This document shows, piece by piece, positions 8,263-17,300 of a stretch of 64,000 nucleotides of DNA (position 1 is the stretch's first letter; each line of letters begins with the position of its first letter). The position numbers were made by a program, and so were the translations under genes. Origin of the DNA: ZLKRG08 sp046048895 (GTDB lineage Bacteria; Actinomycetota; Actinomycetes; Nanopelagicales; Nanopelagicaceae); assembly GCA_046048895.1 (NCBI GenBank), contig JBJOFF010000001.1, forward strand, positions 100,505 through 164,504, written 5' to 3'. The notes beneath the pieces are model-generated. The model saw only the letters and a program-made list of their open reading frames with translations. It had not been told where the DNA came from and ran no database searches.

Positions 8263-9435
8263 TTAGCGAGAAGTAAGGGCCAGCGCTGAATTAAAGGCCT
8301 CTACAACTTCATCCTTGCTCCATGGGGTTGGAGCTTGGGTAATAAAGAAGTCTTTAAGCGCGATATCAGCTAAATTATCAATATCTTTCGCTTCAAAACC
8401 AAGGCTAGATAGCACAGGGAAGTTAAGTTCTTTAAGGATCTCACGTACCTTATTAACTACGCGTGAACCATCTTTGGTGCCATCTTGAGGAAGGCCCATT
8501 GCATCAGCAATGCGTTCCATCTTCTCTGGAACCACACGCGCTTCGCGAGTAAGAGTTTCGACAAGAACCAGACCAATTGTTAGACCATGTGGCACATGCT
8601 TAAGTCCACCTATTGCTTGACCAAGTGAGTGCTCAGCGGTGCAATCAGAGATGTTCATAGTTAAGCCAGCCATCATCGAACCAGCTGCCATTGCTGCGCG
8701 CGCAGCTTTGTCGTTGCCATCTTTAAATGCTGCAGTAAGTGCAGGTGTCATCAAACGAACCGCTTCGTAACCAATCGCATCACCAATTGGAGTTGAGCAC
8801 TTTGCAATAATTCCAGCGATACCTTGCGCAAGTGCATCAATGCCAGTGTTAGCAGTCATTGATGGTGGCATTGAATAAGTTAGAACTGGATCAACAAGTG
8901 CAATCTGGGCGCGAAGATTTCCATTTGCAATACCCGTCTTGCGACCAGCTTCTGGATCAGAGATCACAGAGCCACCAGAAACTTCAGAACCGGTACCTGC
9001 AGATGTTGGAAGCGCGATTAATGGAATGGTTGGCGCTGGATAATTTGGTGACTTTGATTGCCAATCGCGGAAAGTGCAATTTAATTGAGCACATAGACGG
9101 GCAGCCTTTGCAGTATCAATAACTGAACCGCCACCAAGAGCGATAACTGAATCGCAACCAGCTGCCTTTAGTGCGCTAATAGCATCTTCAACCATCTGAA
9201 TTGTTGGTTCGCCAGCTGGCTTTTCAAAGATCACTACATCGCAAGCGCCCTGTACCTTTTTGATAAGAGCTGCCGCAGCAGGATTGAATTTCTCGATGCC
9301 TTCATCAACCATCAAGAATGCTTTCTTAGATTCCACTTCCTTAATCACATCCGGAAGAGTCTCAGAGATATTTTCGCCGAATCGAATCTTGACTGGTAAA
9401 TGGTTATTAAATGCGCCTAAAACTGAAGTTGTCAT
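8263..9435 (-). CDS. Iron-type (group III) alcohol dehydrogenase with one altered metal ligand
   Basis: A 390-residue dehydroquinate-synthase-fold alcohol dehydrogenase. The nucleotide-binding GGGSVIDTAK is at 101-110 and the PTSAGTGSE motif at 143-151. Of the four usual metal ligands (Asp, His, His, His), Asp200, His269 and His283 (in VPHG) are visible, but the second one, normally in a GIDALTH-like motif, is Gln204 (GIDALAQ). This could change metal choice or weaken activity; the spacing of the remaining ligands matches FucO-type enzymes. It faces the aldehyde dehydrogenase across a shared terminator. An expected role is oxidation of the hydroxyl of a gamma-glutamyl amino alcohol to the aldehyde. 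Confidence 0.87.
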   Translation of the reverse strand: MTTSVLGAFNNHLPVKIRFGENISETLPDVIKEVESKKAFLMVDEGIEKFNPAAAALIKKVQGACDVVIFEKPAGEPTIQMVEDAISALKAAGCDSVIALGGGSVIDTAKAARLCAQLNCTFRDWQSKSPNYPAPTIPLIALPTSAGTGSEVSGGSVISDPEAGRKTGIANGNLRAQIALVDPVLTYSMPPSMTANTGIDALAQGIAGIIAKCSTPIGDAIGYEAVRLMTPALTAAFKDGNDKAARAAMAAGSMMAGLTMNISDCTAEHSLGQAIGGLKHVPHGLTIGLVLVETLTREARVVPEKMERIADAMGLPQDGTKDGSRVVNKVREILKELNFPVLSSLGFEAKDIDNLADIALKDFFITQAPTPWSKDEVVEAFNSALALTSR

Positions 9436-9470
9436 GCGCTAAAGATATCTCTAAAGCTTGCTTTAAAAAA

Positions 9471-10211
9471 CTATGCGAGTACGGGCTTTATTTCACTCGT
9501 GGCAATGTGGTCTAGGAAATAGTCAACGAGTGCTTGCGCTCTGGCATTAGCGCCTGGTTCTTCGGCTTTTGTCTGACGGCGCAGGATTTCTACATCTAAC
9601 CCTTCACCCTCAATCTCTTCAGGGCCGCCATCCATTTCTAACCAACAATCTAAAACATCTAAATCAATTTCGGGATGAAATTGCAATCCAAGTGTGCGCC
9701 CCATAACAAATGCTTGTGGAGCAATTGGTGTACGTGCTAACTCCGTCGCACCTGGTGGAACTTGAAAACGATCCCAGTGATATTGAAACCATGGTCCATT
9801 AGAAATAATCTCTGGAAAATCAGTCATTACAAAATGCCAACCAATTTCACTGCGCGGTGCGCGAGCGACTGATCCACCAAGTGCACGCGCCATTAACTGT
9901 CCGCCAAAGCAAACTCCAAAAATCGGCTGTCCGGCATTATGTGCTTTGGTTACCAATTCCAATTCCGGAAGTAACCAGTTGCCGATTCGTTCATCTTCCC
10001 AAACACCCCAAGGTGCGCCCATTGGAACGATGACATCGTATTCAGAGAAATCTGGCCACTTGATAGTCACATTAGGAGAATCAAAATTATGTTCTTCAAC
10101 AATCGGCATACGTACAACTTGATAGCCGCGATTTTCGAAAGCGCGCCAAAGCGGACCACTTAAAGTTACGTGATCATGTTCGATAAAGAGTGCGCGTTTT
10201 TTATTTTCCAT
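9471..10211 (-). CDS. Class I glutamine amidotransferase-like hydrolase
   Basis: A 246-residue stand-alone class I (triad) amidotransferase domain. The nucleophile elbow FGVCFGGQ places Cys101; LGLQFHPEID supplies His179 and Glu181, so the triad is complete. There is no attached synthase domain. Stand-alone relatives hydrolyse gamma-glutamyl amides, for instance AtdA2-type proteins in aniline degradation and, more distantly, PuuD. It lies 35 bases upstream of the alcohol dehydrogenase on the same strand, so the two are probably co-transcribed. The likely role is release of glutamate from the oxidised gamma-glutamyl intermediate (context-based). A GMP-synthase-like annotation is possible but no ATP pyrophosphatase partner is here. 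Confidence 0.85.
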   Translation of the reverse strand: MENKKRALFIEHDHVTLSGPLWRAFENRGYQVVRMPIVEEHNFDSPNVTIKWPDFSEYDVIVPMGAPWGVWEDERIGNWLLPELELVTKAHNAGQPIFGVCFGGQLMARALGGSVARAPRSEIGWHFVMTDFPEIISNGPWFQYHWDRFQVPPGATELARTPIAPQAFVMGRTLGLQFHPEIDLDVLDCWLEMDGGPEEIEGEGLDVEILRRQTKAEEPGANARAQALVDYFLDHIATSEIKPVLA

Positions 10212-10228
10212 CAGGGTGGCAATAGTAA

Positions 10229-10261
10229 AACAACCCCGACAGGAAACCTATCGGGGTTGTT
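10229..10261 (-). terminator. Intrinsic terminator after the SQR-like gene
   Basis: AACAACCCCGA (10229-10239) pairs with TCGGGGTTGTT (10251-10261), an 11-bp stem with an 11-base loop. On the minus strand it is followed by TTTTACTATT. It separates the SQR-like gene from the downstream amidotransferase gene. Confidence 0.8.
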
Positions 10262-10286
10262 ACTCCTTAATCATTGGAGAGCTCGA

Positions 10287-11489
10287 TTAAGGAAGATTTA
10301 CACGTCCGCCCTTCATTTTCCAGATGAAGTACTTCTCAAAAGCGAGCTTCGCTAAGTGGTTCTGTGGACCAGGGATCAAGACACCAGCCTTGCGTGGAGG
10401 CAACATCTTGTCTGCCAGAATCAAAACACCGTTATTTCCCGCATCCATGATGCAGACCGCTGGAATATCGCCAAATGCCTTCTCGTGATCAGGCAGTTCG
10501 CCCTTAATTTGAGCTGCAATGTTCTTAGCTGCAGTGTGCGCCATCTGTTCAGTTGGAAAACCAGTCTTTGGAATTCCAACCGGAGTCGGAGTAGTCCATG
10601 GGGCCTTAACTGCAGCTGCAAGCCCAACTGCATAAATATGATCCCACTTATTTGATTGATAAGTTGGTCGAACTTCTACAAATGCTTGTGCATTAGTTAG
10701 TCCAGGCGTCTTTAATAGGAAATCTTGTCCCACAAATGGCGGAATGATCATGTTAAATTTGAAATCGTATTTCTTGCCATCTTTGGCAACTATACGACCA
10801 TCATCTACGTGATCCATTTCTACATTTGTTGCGTAATCAATTTTCTCTTTCTTCAAAAACATTTTGAGAAGAGGTTCGCCACCCTTTAATCCGCCAATAC
10901 CAAAGTGGCCTAAGAATGGTTCGGAAGTTACATAAGTAAGCTTTACATCTTTCTTGATGCCAGCCTTTTTTAGCTGATAGCTAGTATTGAAAAGAAATTC
11001 ATAGGCAGCGCCAAAGCAACTTGCAGATTGGGTTGCGCCAATAACAATGTCGCCAGGATTATCCAAAAACTTCTTCCAGACCTCACCTGTTTGGATAGCA
11101 TCACTTAATGTGGTGATAGTGGTGGAATTTTCTGATAAACCAGGTACATGCTCAGGCTTATTACGAGTACCAGTTGCAATAACTAAATAATCAAAATCTA
11201 AGGTTGTGCCATTTGCTAAATCAACTTTTTTAGCGTCAGGATGAATTTCTATTGCAGCGCTTTCTATAAAGTCGACCTCGCCATTTTCAAAGGTTGGTCG
11301 GACTTTAAATGACACATCATTGGTATCGCGGCTGCCAAAAGGCAACCAAATTAATGATGGATTAAATAAGAAGTAGTCCCGATCGCTAACTACCTTTACA
11401 TCGACATCATTTCCGAGGTCTTTTTTAAGTGATAGGGCAGCGGTTAGTCCGCCGAAATTTGCCCCTAGAACTACTACTTTCTTAGCCAT
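10287..11489 (-). CDS. FAD-dependent pyridine nucleotide-disulfide family oxidoreductase, sulfide:quinone oxidoreductase-like
   Basis: A 400-residue flavoprotein with the dinucleotide fold at the N-terminus (VVVLGANFGGLTAA), the ATG motif of the second FAD contact (LVIATGTRNKP) and a YAVGLAAAV-type third FAD contact near 290-300. The layout matches SQR and type II NADH dehydrogenase-like membrane-associated flavoproteins. The start is ATG 11489, with GGAG six bases upstream; a longer in-frame start (11528) would remove that logic. It is transcribed divergently from a CstR-like sensor with a CsoR/CstR-type operator between them, as in staphylococcal cst loci that include SQR. Likely role: oxidation of sulfide to persulfide with electrons going to quinone. 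The Cys pattern is not complete enough to name the SQR type. Confidence 0.78.
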   Translation of the reverse strand: MAKKVVVLGANFGGLTAALSLKKDLGNDVDVKVVSDRDYFLFNPSLIWLPFGSRDTNDVSFKVRPTFENGEVDFIESAAIEIHPDAKKVDLANGTTLDFDYLVIATGTRNKPEHVPGLSENSTTITTLSDAIQTGEVWKKFLDNPGDIVIGATQSASCFGAAYEFLFNTSYQLKKAGIKKDVKLTYVTSEPFLGHFGIGGLKGGEPLLKMFLKKEKIDYATNVEMDHVDDGRIVAKDGKKYDFKFNMIIPPFVGQDFLLKTPGLTNAQAFVEVRPTYQSNKWDHIYAVGLAAAVKAPWTTPTPVGIPKTGFPTEQMAHTAAKNIAAQIKGELPDHEKAFGDIPAVCIMDAGNNGVLILADKMLPPRKAGVLIPGPQNHLAKLAFEKYFIWKMKGGRVNLP

Positions 11490-11534
11490 TTTGCTCTCCA
11501 TTTTTATAACCAGCTCATCTTTGAGCACAGTTGC

Positions 11535-11564
11535 AAGATACCCCTAGGGGTATGCTAGGCTCAA
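11535..11564 (-). promoter_or_regulatory. Candidate promoter of the SQR-like gene
   Basis: On the minus strand, TTGAGC (complement of 11559-11564) and TATCTT (complement of 11535-11540) are 18 bases apart, a plausible -35/-10 pair. The CstR-type palindrome lies in the spacer and overlaps the -10, so a bound repressor would block it. Confidence 0.5.
11538..11553. promoter_or_regulatory. CsoR/CstR-family operator palindrome
   Basis: ATACCCCTAGGGGTAT is a perfect 16-bp palindrome placed between the divergent SQR-like gene and the CstR-like regulator. CsoR-family repressors are known to bind sites of the form TACCCC-N4-GGGGTA or close variants, and this site fits that class. A single copy serves both directions. 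Confidence 0.85.
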
Positions 11565-11588
11565 GCCAGAAAGCAGGGGGTAGCACTT

Positions 11589-11876
11589 ATGGCAAAGGCT
11601 TCTACATCACATGTATTAAGTGATCAGGATCAGATTGACGCTATTTCAAAGCGAATTAAGCGAGCACAAGGACAATTAGGCGCAATCGCTCGAATGCTTG
11701 AAGAAGGTCGCAATTGCGATGAGATTGTGATGCAAATGTCCGCAGTAAGTAAGGCGGTGCATACCGCAGCATTCACTCTTATTAGTTCTAGCTTGCAAGA
11801 GTGCATGTTGGATAACAAGCGAAATTCTGAAGAAACCATGAAGAGGCTACAGAAGCTCTTCTTGACTCTGGCTTAA
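11589..11876 (+). CDS. cstR: CstR-like (CsoR-family) persulfide-sensing repressor
   Basis: A 95-residue all-helical CsoR/FrmR-family repressor. Cys43 (GRNCDEI) and Cys72 (SLQECML) are 29 residues apart, the spacing of the two reactive Cys in CstR and of Cys36/Cys65 in copper sensor CsoR. The copper-binding His that precedes the second Cys by four residues in CsoR is Ser68 here, so copper sensing is unlikely and persulfide sensing (a cross-linked Cys pair) is favoured. Downstream rhodanese and CoA-disulfide-reductase-like genes and the divergent SQR-like gene support this. It probably represses itself and both operons through the palindrome at 11538-11553. The CstR subtype is inferred from residues and context. 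Confidence 0.83.
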   Translation: MAKASTSHVLSDQDQIDAISKRIKRAQGQLGAIARMLEEGRNCDEIVMQMSAVSKAVHTAAFTLISSSLQECMLDNKRNSEETMKRLQKLFLTLA

Positions 11877-11929
11877 GAATTTAAAACGTAAAAAGTCATC
11901 AATTAACAAAATAGTAAAGGATAAGAAAT

Positions 11930-12046
11930 ATGTGCAGTGCAGTTCGTTGCGATAGTTGTGGCAAAGCAACCTGGTCAGGTTGTGGCCAACATATTGAAGA
12001 GGCGTTGGCTCCATTTTCAGATGACCAACGTTGCAAGTGCAACTAA
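11930..12046 (+). CDS. 38-residue six-cysteine mini-protein (first of a pair)
   Basis: ATG 11930 is preceded by AAAGGA eight bases upstream. The product has Cys at 2, 7, 10, 18, 35 and 37, with Trp15 and His21; the core reads ATWSGCGQHIE and the end RCKC. The 60-residue protein at 14105 has every one of these residues at the same position. I believe similar W-x-GCG-x-H small proteins occur in other bacteria and eukaryotes without a known function. The pattern could hold Zn or another metal, or act as a thiol/persulfide acceptor. Its position after the CstR-like regulator puts it inside the reactive-sulfur operon. The function is not known. Confidence 0.8.
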   Translation: MCSAVRCDSCGKATWSGCGQHIEEALAPFSDDQRCKCN

Positions 12047-12057
12047 GAGTTAGCAAA

Positions 12058-12447
12058 ATGAAGAAGCTCGCACTTTTAATCGCACCATTCATGATCTTGC
12101 TAACCGCATGTGGCGGTTCAAATGTGCCAATTACTCAAGTTGATGCCGGAGGATTCAGTAGTTACATAGCCAATCCGGGGGTAGTAGTTCTAGATGTTCG
12201 CACCGCAGGAGAGTTTGCAGCTGGCCACATTGAAGGTGCCATCAATATCGATGTTGAAGGCGGTCAATTTGATTCCGGTATTGCTAATTTAGATAAGAAT
12301 GCGGAATATGCGATCTATTGCCAGAGCGGTCGTAGATCAATGATTGCTGCAGAGAAGATGGCAGATGCTGGTTTTACTAAATTAACCAATTTGCAAGAGG
12401 GTATCAATTCTTGGATTTCTGCAGGACTTCCGGTGGTCACAAACTAA
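12058..12447 (+). CDS. Lipoprotein with a single rhodanese domain
   Basis: The 129-residue product starts at ATG 12058, which gives a clean lipoprotein signal: MKK, a hydrophobic stretch, then LLTAC with lipid-modified Cys18. The mature part is one rhodanese domain with LDVRTAGEFAAGHI near 45-58 and catalytic Cys88 in the loop CQSGRRS. It should transfer sulfane sulfur on the outer face of the cytoplasmic membrane. It follows the mini-protein gene by 11 bases and its stop overlaps the next start (TAATG), so translation is probably coupled. The acceptor is unknown. Confidence 0.9.
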   Translation: MKKLALLIAPFMILLTACGGSNVPITQVDAGGFSSYIANPGVVVLDVRTAGEFAAGHIEGAINIDVEGGQFDSGIANLDKNAEYAIYCQSGRRSMIAAEKMADAGFTKLTNLQEGINSWISAGLPVVTN

Positions 12448-14078
12448 TGAGAACAGTAATTATCGGTGGCGTTGCAGGTGGCATGTCAGCGGCAACCCGA
12501 CTTCGTCGTCTAGATGAAGCAGCCGAAATCATTGTTTTAGAGCGTTCCGGACATGTTTCGTATGCCAATTGCGGCCTGCCTTATTACGTGGGCGGCGTAA
12601 TTGCGGAAGAAGATAAGTTGTACTTACAGACTCCGGAATCATTACATAAGCGCTTTCGATTAGATGTAAGAGTTCATCATGAAGTTATCGAAATTTCTGC
12701 AGAAAAGAAAGTTGTAATCGCACGCGATTTAATCAGTGGCACAGAGAGCGAAATTAGCTTTGACAAATTAATTCTCAGCCCAGGTGCAACGCCAGTAGTT
12801 CCGCCGATTCCTGGAATCGAAAGAGCGCTAACGCTTCGCACCGTTGAAGATGTGATTCGTATATATGATGCAGTTGAAGTTAAGCCAAAGAGCGCCGTAG
12901 TAATTGGCGGCGGATTTATCGGCGTTGAAATGGCCGAGAACTTAGTTCACCGAGGAATCAAGACTGCGCTAATCGAAGCGCTGCCTCAAGTATTAGCTCC
13001 GCTTGATCCAGAGATGGCAGAGCTAGTTCATAAAGAACTTCGTAAAAACGGCATTGAACTTCATTTAGCAAATTCGGTAAAAGAGATCACCGAATCACAG
13101 GTGTTATTAGCTGATGGCAGCGCAGTAAATGCAGATTTGGTAATTGCTTCAATCGGCGTAAAACCTGATACTTCATTGGCCAAAATTGCAGGTGTGACTA
13201 TTGGCAGCCGCGGTGGAATTTCGGTCAATAATTTCAACCAAACCACTAATCCAGATATTTATGCAATTGGTGATGCCGCAGAAAAGACCGATGAATTAAC
13301 CGGCGAAAGCACCCTAATTCCATTGGCAAATATTGCTAATCGCCACGGAAGAATCACTGCAGATCACATAGCTGGCAAAAAGGTTCGTGAAGTTGCATCA
13401 ATTGGTACCGCCATCGTAAAGGTCTTTGATTTAGCAGTTGCTACAACTGGCTGGAACGCAAAGCGTTTGAGTGCAGCGGGTAAAGAGTTCAAAGAGATTC
13501 ATACCCATCCAAATTCACATGCCACTTATTACCCAGGCGCAACTCAATTTTCCTTGAAGCTAATCTTTGATCCAAAGAGCGGCGAAATTTTAGGCGCCCA
13601 AGGCGTAGGTCGAGATGGCGTTGATAAGAGAATTGATGTGATTGCAACAGCACTAAGAGCGGGGATTACAGCGCCAGCTCTGGCAGATTTGGAGTTGGCA
13701 TATGCACCACCATTTGGTTCTGCGAAAGATCCAGTCAACATGCTCGGTTATATCGCAGAAAATATTATCGCTGGAATCACTGAAATTGCTCAGTGGAACG
13801 AACTAGATAAATATAAAGATGCCGGATATGCATTTGTTGATGTACGTAGCGCTTCGGAATTTGCAAACGGCACCATTCCTGGTTCGGTAAATATTCCAGT
13901 TGATGAAATGCGTGAACGTCATAATGAAATTGGTAATAAGAAAGTAGTTGTTAACTGCCAAGTAGGTCAACGTGGCCATGTTGCAACTATGCTGCTACGC
14001 GCTCTTGGCTATGACGCCAAGAATTTAGATGGCGGTTACTTAACTTGGATTAATTCACCAGCTGGTATACAGAAGTAA
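12447..14078 (+). CDS. CoA-disulfide reductase-like flavoprotein fused to a rhodanese domain
   Basis: A 543-residue fusion. Residues 1 to about 445 form a pyridine nucleotide-disulfide reductase with the FAD fold IIGGVAGGMSAA at 5-16 and the single redox Cys42 in SYANCGLPYYVGG, the hallmark of CoA-disulfide reductase and NADH-dependent persulfide reductases. NAD-binding IGGGFIGVE is near 153-161. Residues about 455-543 are a rhodanese domain with catalytic Cys504 in CQVGQRG. Such CoADR-Rhd proteins are known to reduce CoA persulfide or polysulfide. The start at 12447 overlaps the preceding stop by one base. The neighbours make persulfide or polysulfide reduction the best reading; plain NADH oxidase is the alternative. 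Confidence 0.9.
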   Translation: MRTVIIGGVAGGMSAATRLRRLDEAAEIIVLERSGHVSYANCGLPYYVGGVIAEEDKLYLQTPESLHKRFRLDVRVHHEVIEISAEKKVVIARDLISGTESEISFDKLILSPGATPVVPPIPGIERALTLRTVEDVIRIYDAVEVKPKSAVVIGGGFIGVEMAENLVHRGIKTALIEALPQVLAPLDPEMAELVHKELRKNGIELHLANSVKEITESQVLLADGSAVNADLVIASIGVKPDTSLAKIAGVTIGSRGGISVNNFNQTTNPDIYAIGDAAEKTDELTGESTLIPLANIANRHGRITADHIAGKKVREVASIGTAIVKVFDLAVATTGWNAKRLSAAGKEFKEIHTHPNSHATYYPGATQFSLKLIFDPKSGEILGAQGVGRDGVDKRIDVIATALRAGITAPALADLELAYAPPFGSAKDPVNMLGYIAENIIAGITEIAQWNELDKYKDAGYAFVDVRSASEFANGTIPGSVNIPVDEMRERHNEIGNKKVVVNCQVGQRGHVATMLLRALGYDAKNLDGGYLTWINSPAGIQK

Positions 14079-14104
14079 GGTCAAAACGAGAGGACGCAAT
14101 TTTT

Positions 14105-14287
14105 ATGTGCTCAAGAACTACCTGCAGCAATTGCAAGAAGCCAACCTGGTCCGGATGTGGCAACCACATTGAGATCGCACTCGCCGGAGTGCCTAAGAAG
14201 GATCGCTGCAAGTGCACTGCGGCAGATTTGGCTGCAGCTAAGGCCGCCAAAGGCGGATTCTTCGCGAAACTCTTCGGGGGCAAGTAA
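14105..14287 (+). CDS. 60-residue six-cysteine mini-protein (second of a pair)
   Basis: Starts at ATG 14105 after a 26-base gap. Its first 38 residues align without gaps to the 38-residue protein at 11930: Cys2, 7, 10, 18, 35, 37, Trp15 and His21 are all shared. It adds an Ala/Lys-rich tail ending in FFAKLFGGK that could be an amphipathic helix or membrane-contacting end. The pair brackets the two rhodanese genes. Duplication inside the operon is likely; the extra tail suggests a different location or partner. No function is assigned. Confidence 0.82.
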   Translation: MCSRTTCSNCKKPTWSGCGNHIEIALAGVPKKDRCKCTAADLAAAKAAKGGFFAKLFGGK

Positions 14288-14314
14288 AAACCGCTATTTG
14301 TCGCCTCGCTCAGG

Positions 14315-17300
14315 TTGAATAGGGGCGTGTTAAAACGCCGTCCAATTTCTGGGAAATTTGCTAAGAAATTTGAAGATGGTTTTCAATTTTCGGCGGCGCA
14401 AAGTATCGCAATCGCGCACCGTAACAAACCTCTCATAATTAGTGGCGGACCTGGCTCTGGAAAAACTTCAGTTTTAATTCAAGCTGCTATCTCCAGAATC
14501 AAAGAGGGTCAAGATCCAAATTCAATTCTCTTTCTAACATTTGGGCGCGAACGCGCATCTGAAATCAGAGATGAGATTGCGCTACAGACATCTGAGACGA
14601 TGCTCGAACCATTGGCTCGAACTTTCCATGCGCTTGCCTATTCGATTCTAAAAGCAGAAGGCCACAATCCATTATTGCTATCAGGGCCCGAACAAGAAGG
14701 TTGGATTCGTCAATTAGTGGATGGTGTGCCATGGCCTGCAGAGTTGCAGCCAGCTTTACATACTCGTGGATTTATCCGCGAACTGCGTGATCTAATTTTA
14801 CGAGCCACCGAACGTGGATGGACTCCCGATGATTTATATAGCAATGGCGTTAAATACAAAGAAGAATTTTGGGTGGCCGCCAGCGCCTTCTGGAAGAGTT
14901 ATATCGGTACATTGATTTTGGTCGATGCTGATCATGGCGAACCCAAGGAGCGATTAGATTCTGCGCAATTAGTTTGGCGTGCAGCAAATGTAACTAGAAG
15001 CGTTTTTAGAAATCAATTTAAAACAATATTGGTGGATGAATTCCAAGAGAGCGATAAGGCGCAACGTGCGTTGTTGCAAAATATAGCTACCGATGATTTG
15101 GTAATAGCAGTTGATCCTTACAGTACGGTCGGAAGATTCCGTGGCGCCGACCCAGATGGCTTAGCGCAAGCGCTTGCAATCTATAGCTCCAAGGGCGAAA
15201 GCATTCACTTAAATGAAAACTTCCGCGCAAGTAGCGCCGTGCATCTATTTCTTGAGAAAGTTGCCGGTGAATTTCCGAAGGCGCCAGAAATCCAGAGTTC
15301 ACGCGGCGAAATCGCAGGTTCGGTAGTTGCAGAGTGCTTTATTGATGGGGCCAACGAGGCCTCATTCATTGCAGATAAATTACAAAGAGCGCATTTACAA
15401 GAGGGCTTACCTTGGTCGCAAATGGCAGTAATCTTCAGATCGCCTGCCCAAAGCGGCGCGGTACGTAGCGCGCTAATGCGTTACGGAATTCCAGTAGCCG
15501 GCGAATTGCAAGTGCTCTCTGAAAATGCATCAATTGCACCATTTTTATTGATGGCCGAAGTAGCTATTCACGGGAAAATCGATTTGATTACTGCAGAGAC
15601 GCTTTTAACTTGTGAATTTGGCGGCGCCGATTCGATTTCATTTAGAAGAATGCGCCGTGAATTAGTCACTAAGTATTCAAGCGTTACGGGTTTGAGTGGG
15701 TCAGAATTAATTTGCAAAGCGATTACGGATGGCGAATATGAAATTCCAAGTGGTCAAGCGCTCGTCAGGCTGCACGAACTCTTTGTGGCCGCGGAAAGAG
15801 TTGCTAAGAAGAAATCATCACAACCAGAAGATTTACTCTGGGCCATCTGGTCAAATGCCAAAACTTCAGATAATGAATTACTTAGCGAAGCTTGGCGTAA
15901 TCGCGCCTTAAAAGGTGGCGTCCGTGGCGCAAATGCCGATCGCGATCTAGATGCCATGCTTCAACTCTTTGAATCTGCCCGACGTTTTGGACAGAGATTT
16001 AAATATGCCAACTTGGCAGATTTCTTCAAAGATATTCGCAAATCCGAAATTGCTGGCGATGTAATTACCGCAAAAGGACAACGCCCAGATGTAGTCGAAC
16101 TTTTAACGCCCTTTAGTGCAAAAGGTCGTCAATGGAAATTAGTGGTGGTAGCTGGGGTGCAAGAAGGTATCTGGCCCAATTTGAGAATTCGTGGATCACT
16201 TCTTGGATCGGAACGTCTCGCTGAAAGAGATCGCAACCCCGATTTGGCTGCAATCGAGCTGGAATTGGTGGCAAAAGCAGCGGTTTCAGTGGATGAATTA
16301 CGCCTTTTCTACGCTGCCATTTCGCGCGCTAGCCAAGATTTAATTATCACGGCCGTCGATCGCGAAGAGGATCAACCTTCTAATTACTTTGATTTAGCAT
16401 ATGAATTTTGCAATCCCGAAGCGCCAATTGAGGCCAAGCGAATTATTTCAAAGGCCGATAACTTACTTAGCGCAGCTCATGTAGTCTCCAAACTTCGAGC
16501 AGAATTAATTAAAAGTGGTTCCAAGAGCGCCGCTGCAAATTTAAAGGCATTAGCTATGGCTGGAATTAATGGCGCTGATCCAAATGTTTGGTATGGAATT
16601 AAAGCAATCTCTTCCGATGCGCCAGCAATTCCAGAGGATGTTGATGTTCGAATCTCCCCAAGTGGTGTTGAGAAATTTGATGAATGCCAATTGCGTTGGT
16701 TCCTGGAAACTCATGGGGGACAAGATGGCAATACCACCGCCCAATTAATCGGTACGGTGATTCACAAATTTGCAGAGTTAGCCGAATCTGGCGAAACCAA
16801 TCTTGATTCACAAATCGAACTGTTGACTGCTAATTGGAAGTTAGTTGACCCTGAGACTGGGTGGATTTCACGGACCTCTATGGGGCGTGCGGTATTGATG
16901 TTAAAACGCTTTTACAAATATCGCGAATCCATGGCCGGCAAGAGAGAATTTAAAGAATCTGAAGCTTCATATAAATTTAATATTGGTCGCGCCTACATTT
17001 CCTGCAAAATTGACCGAATCGAAACTACTCTTGATGGCAAGTTATATGTAGTTGATTTCAAGACTGGCAAACATGCACTTTCAGTCGATGAAGCCAAAAC
17101 TGATGCGCAGATGCAGATCTATCAGTATGCAGTGAGTAACGATGGTGCGGAAGTCGCAGGAGCCTCGCTGGTTTATCTAGATCACGATTTAAAGGGCAAT
17201 AAGACCCGAGATCAGCAGCCAATTGATCGCACTGTGGTGGCAGAGCGAATTGAAAAGACCGCGGTATTAATGGGCGGAAAGCGCTATTTAGCTGTGAAAA

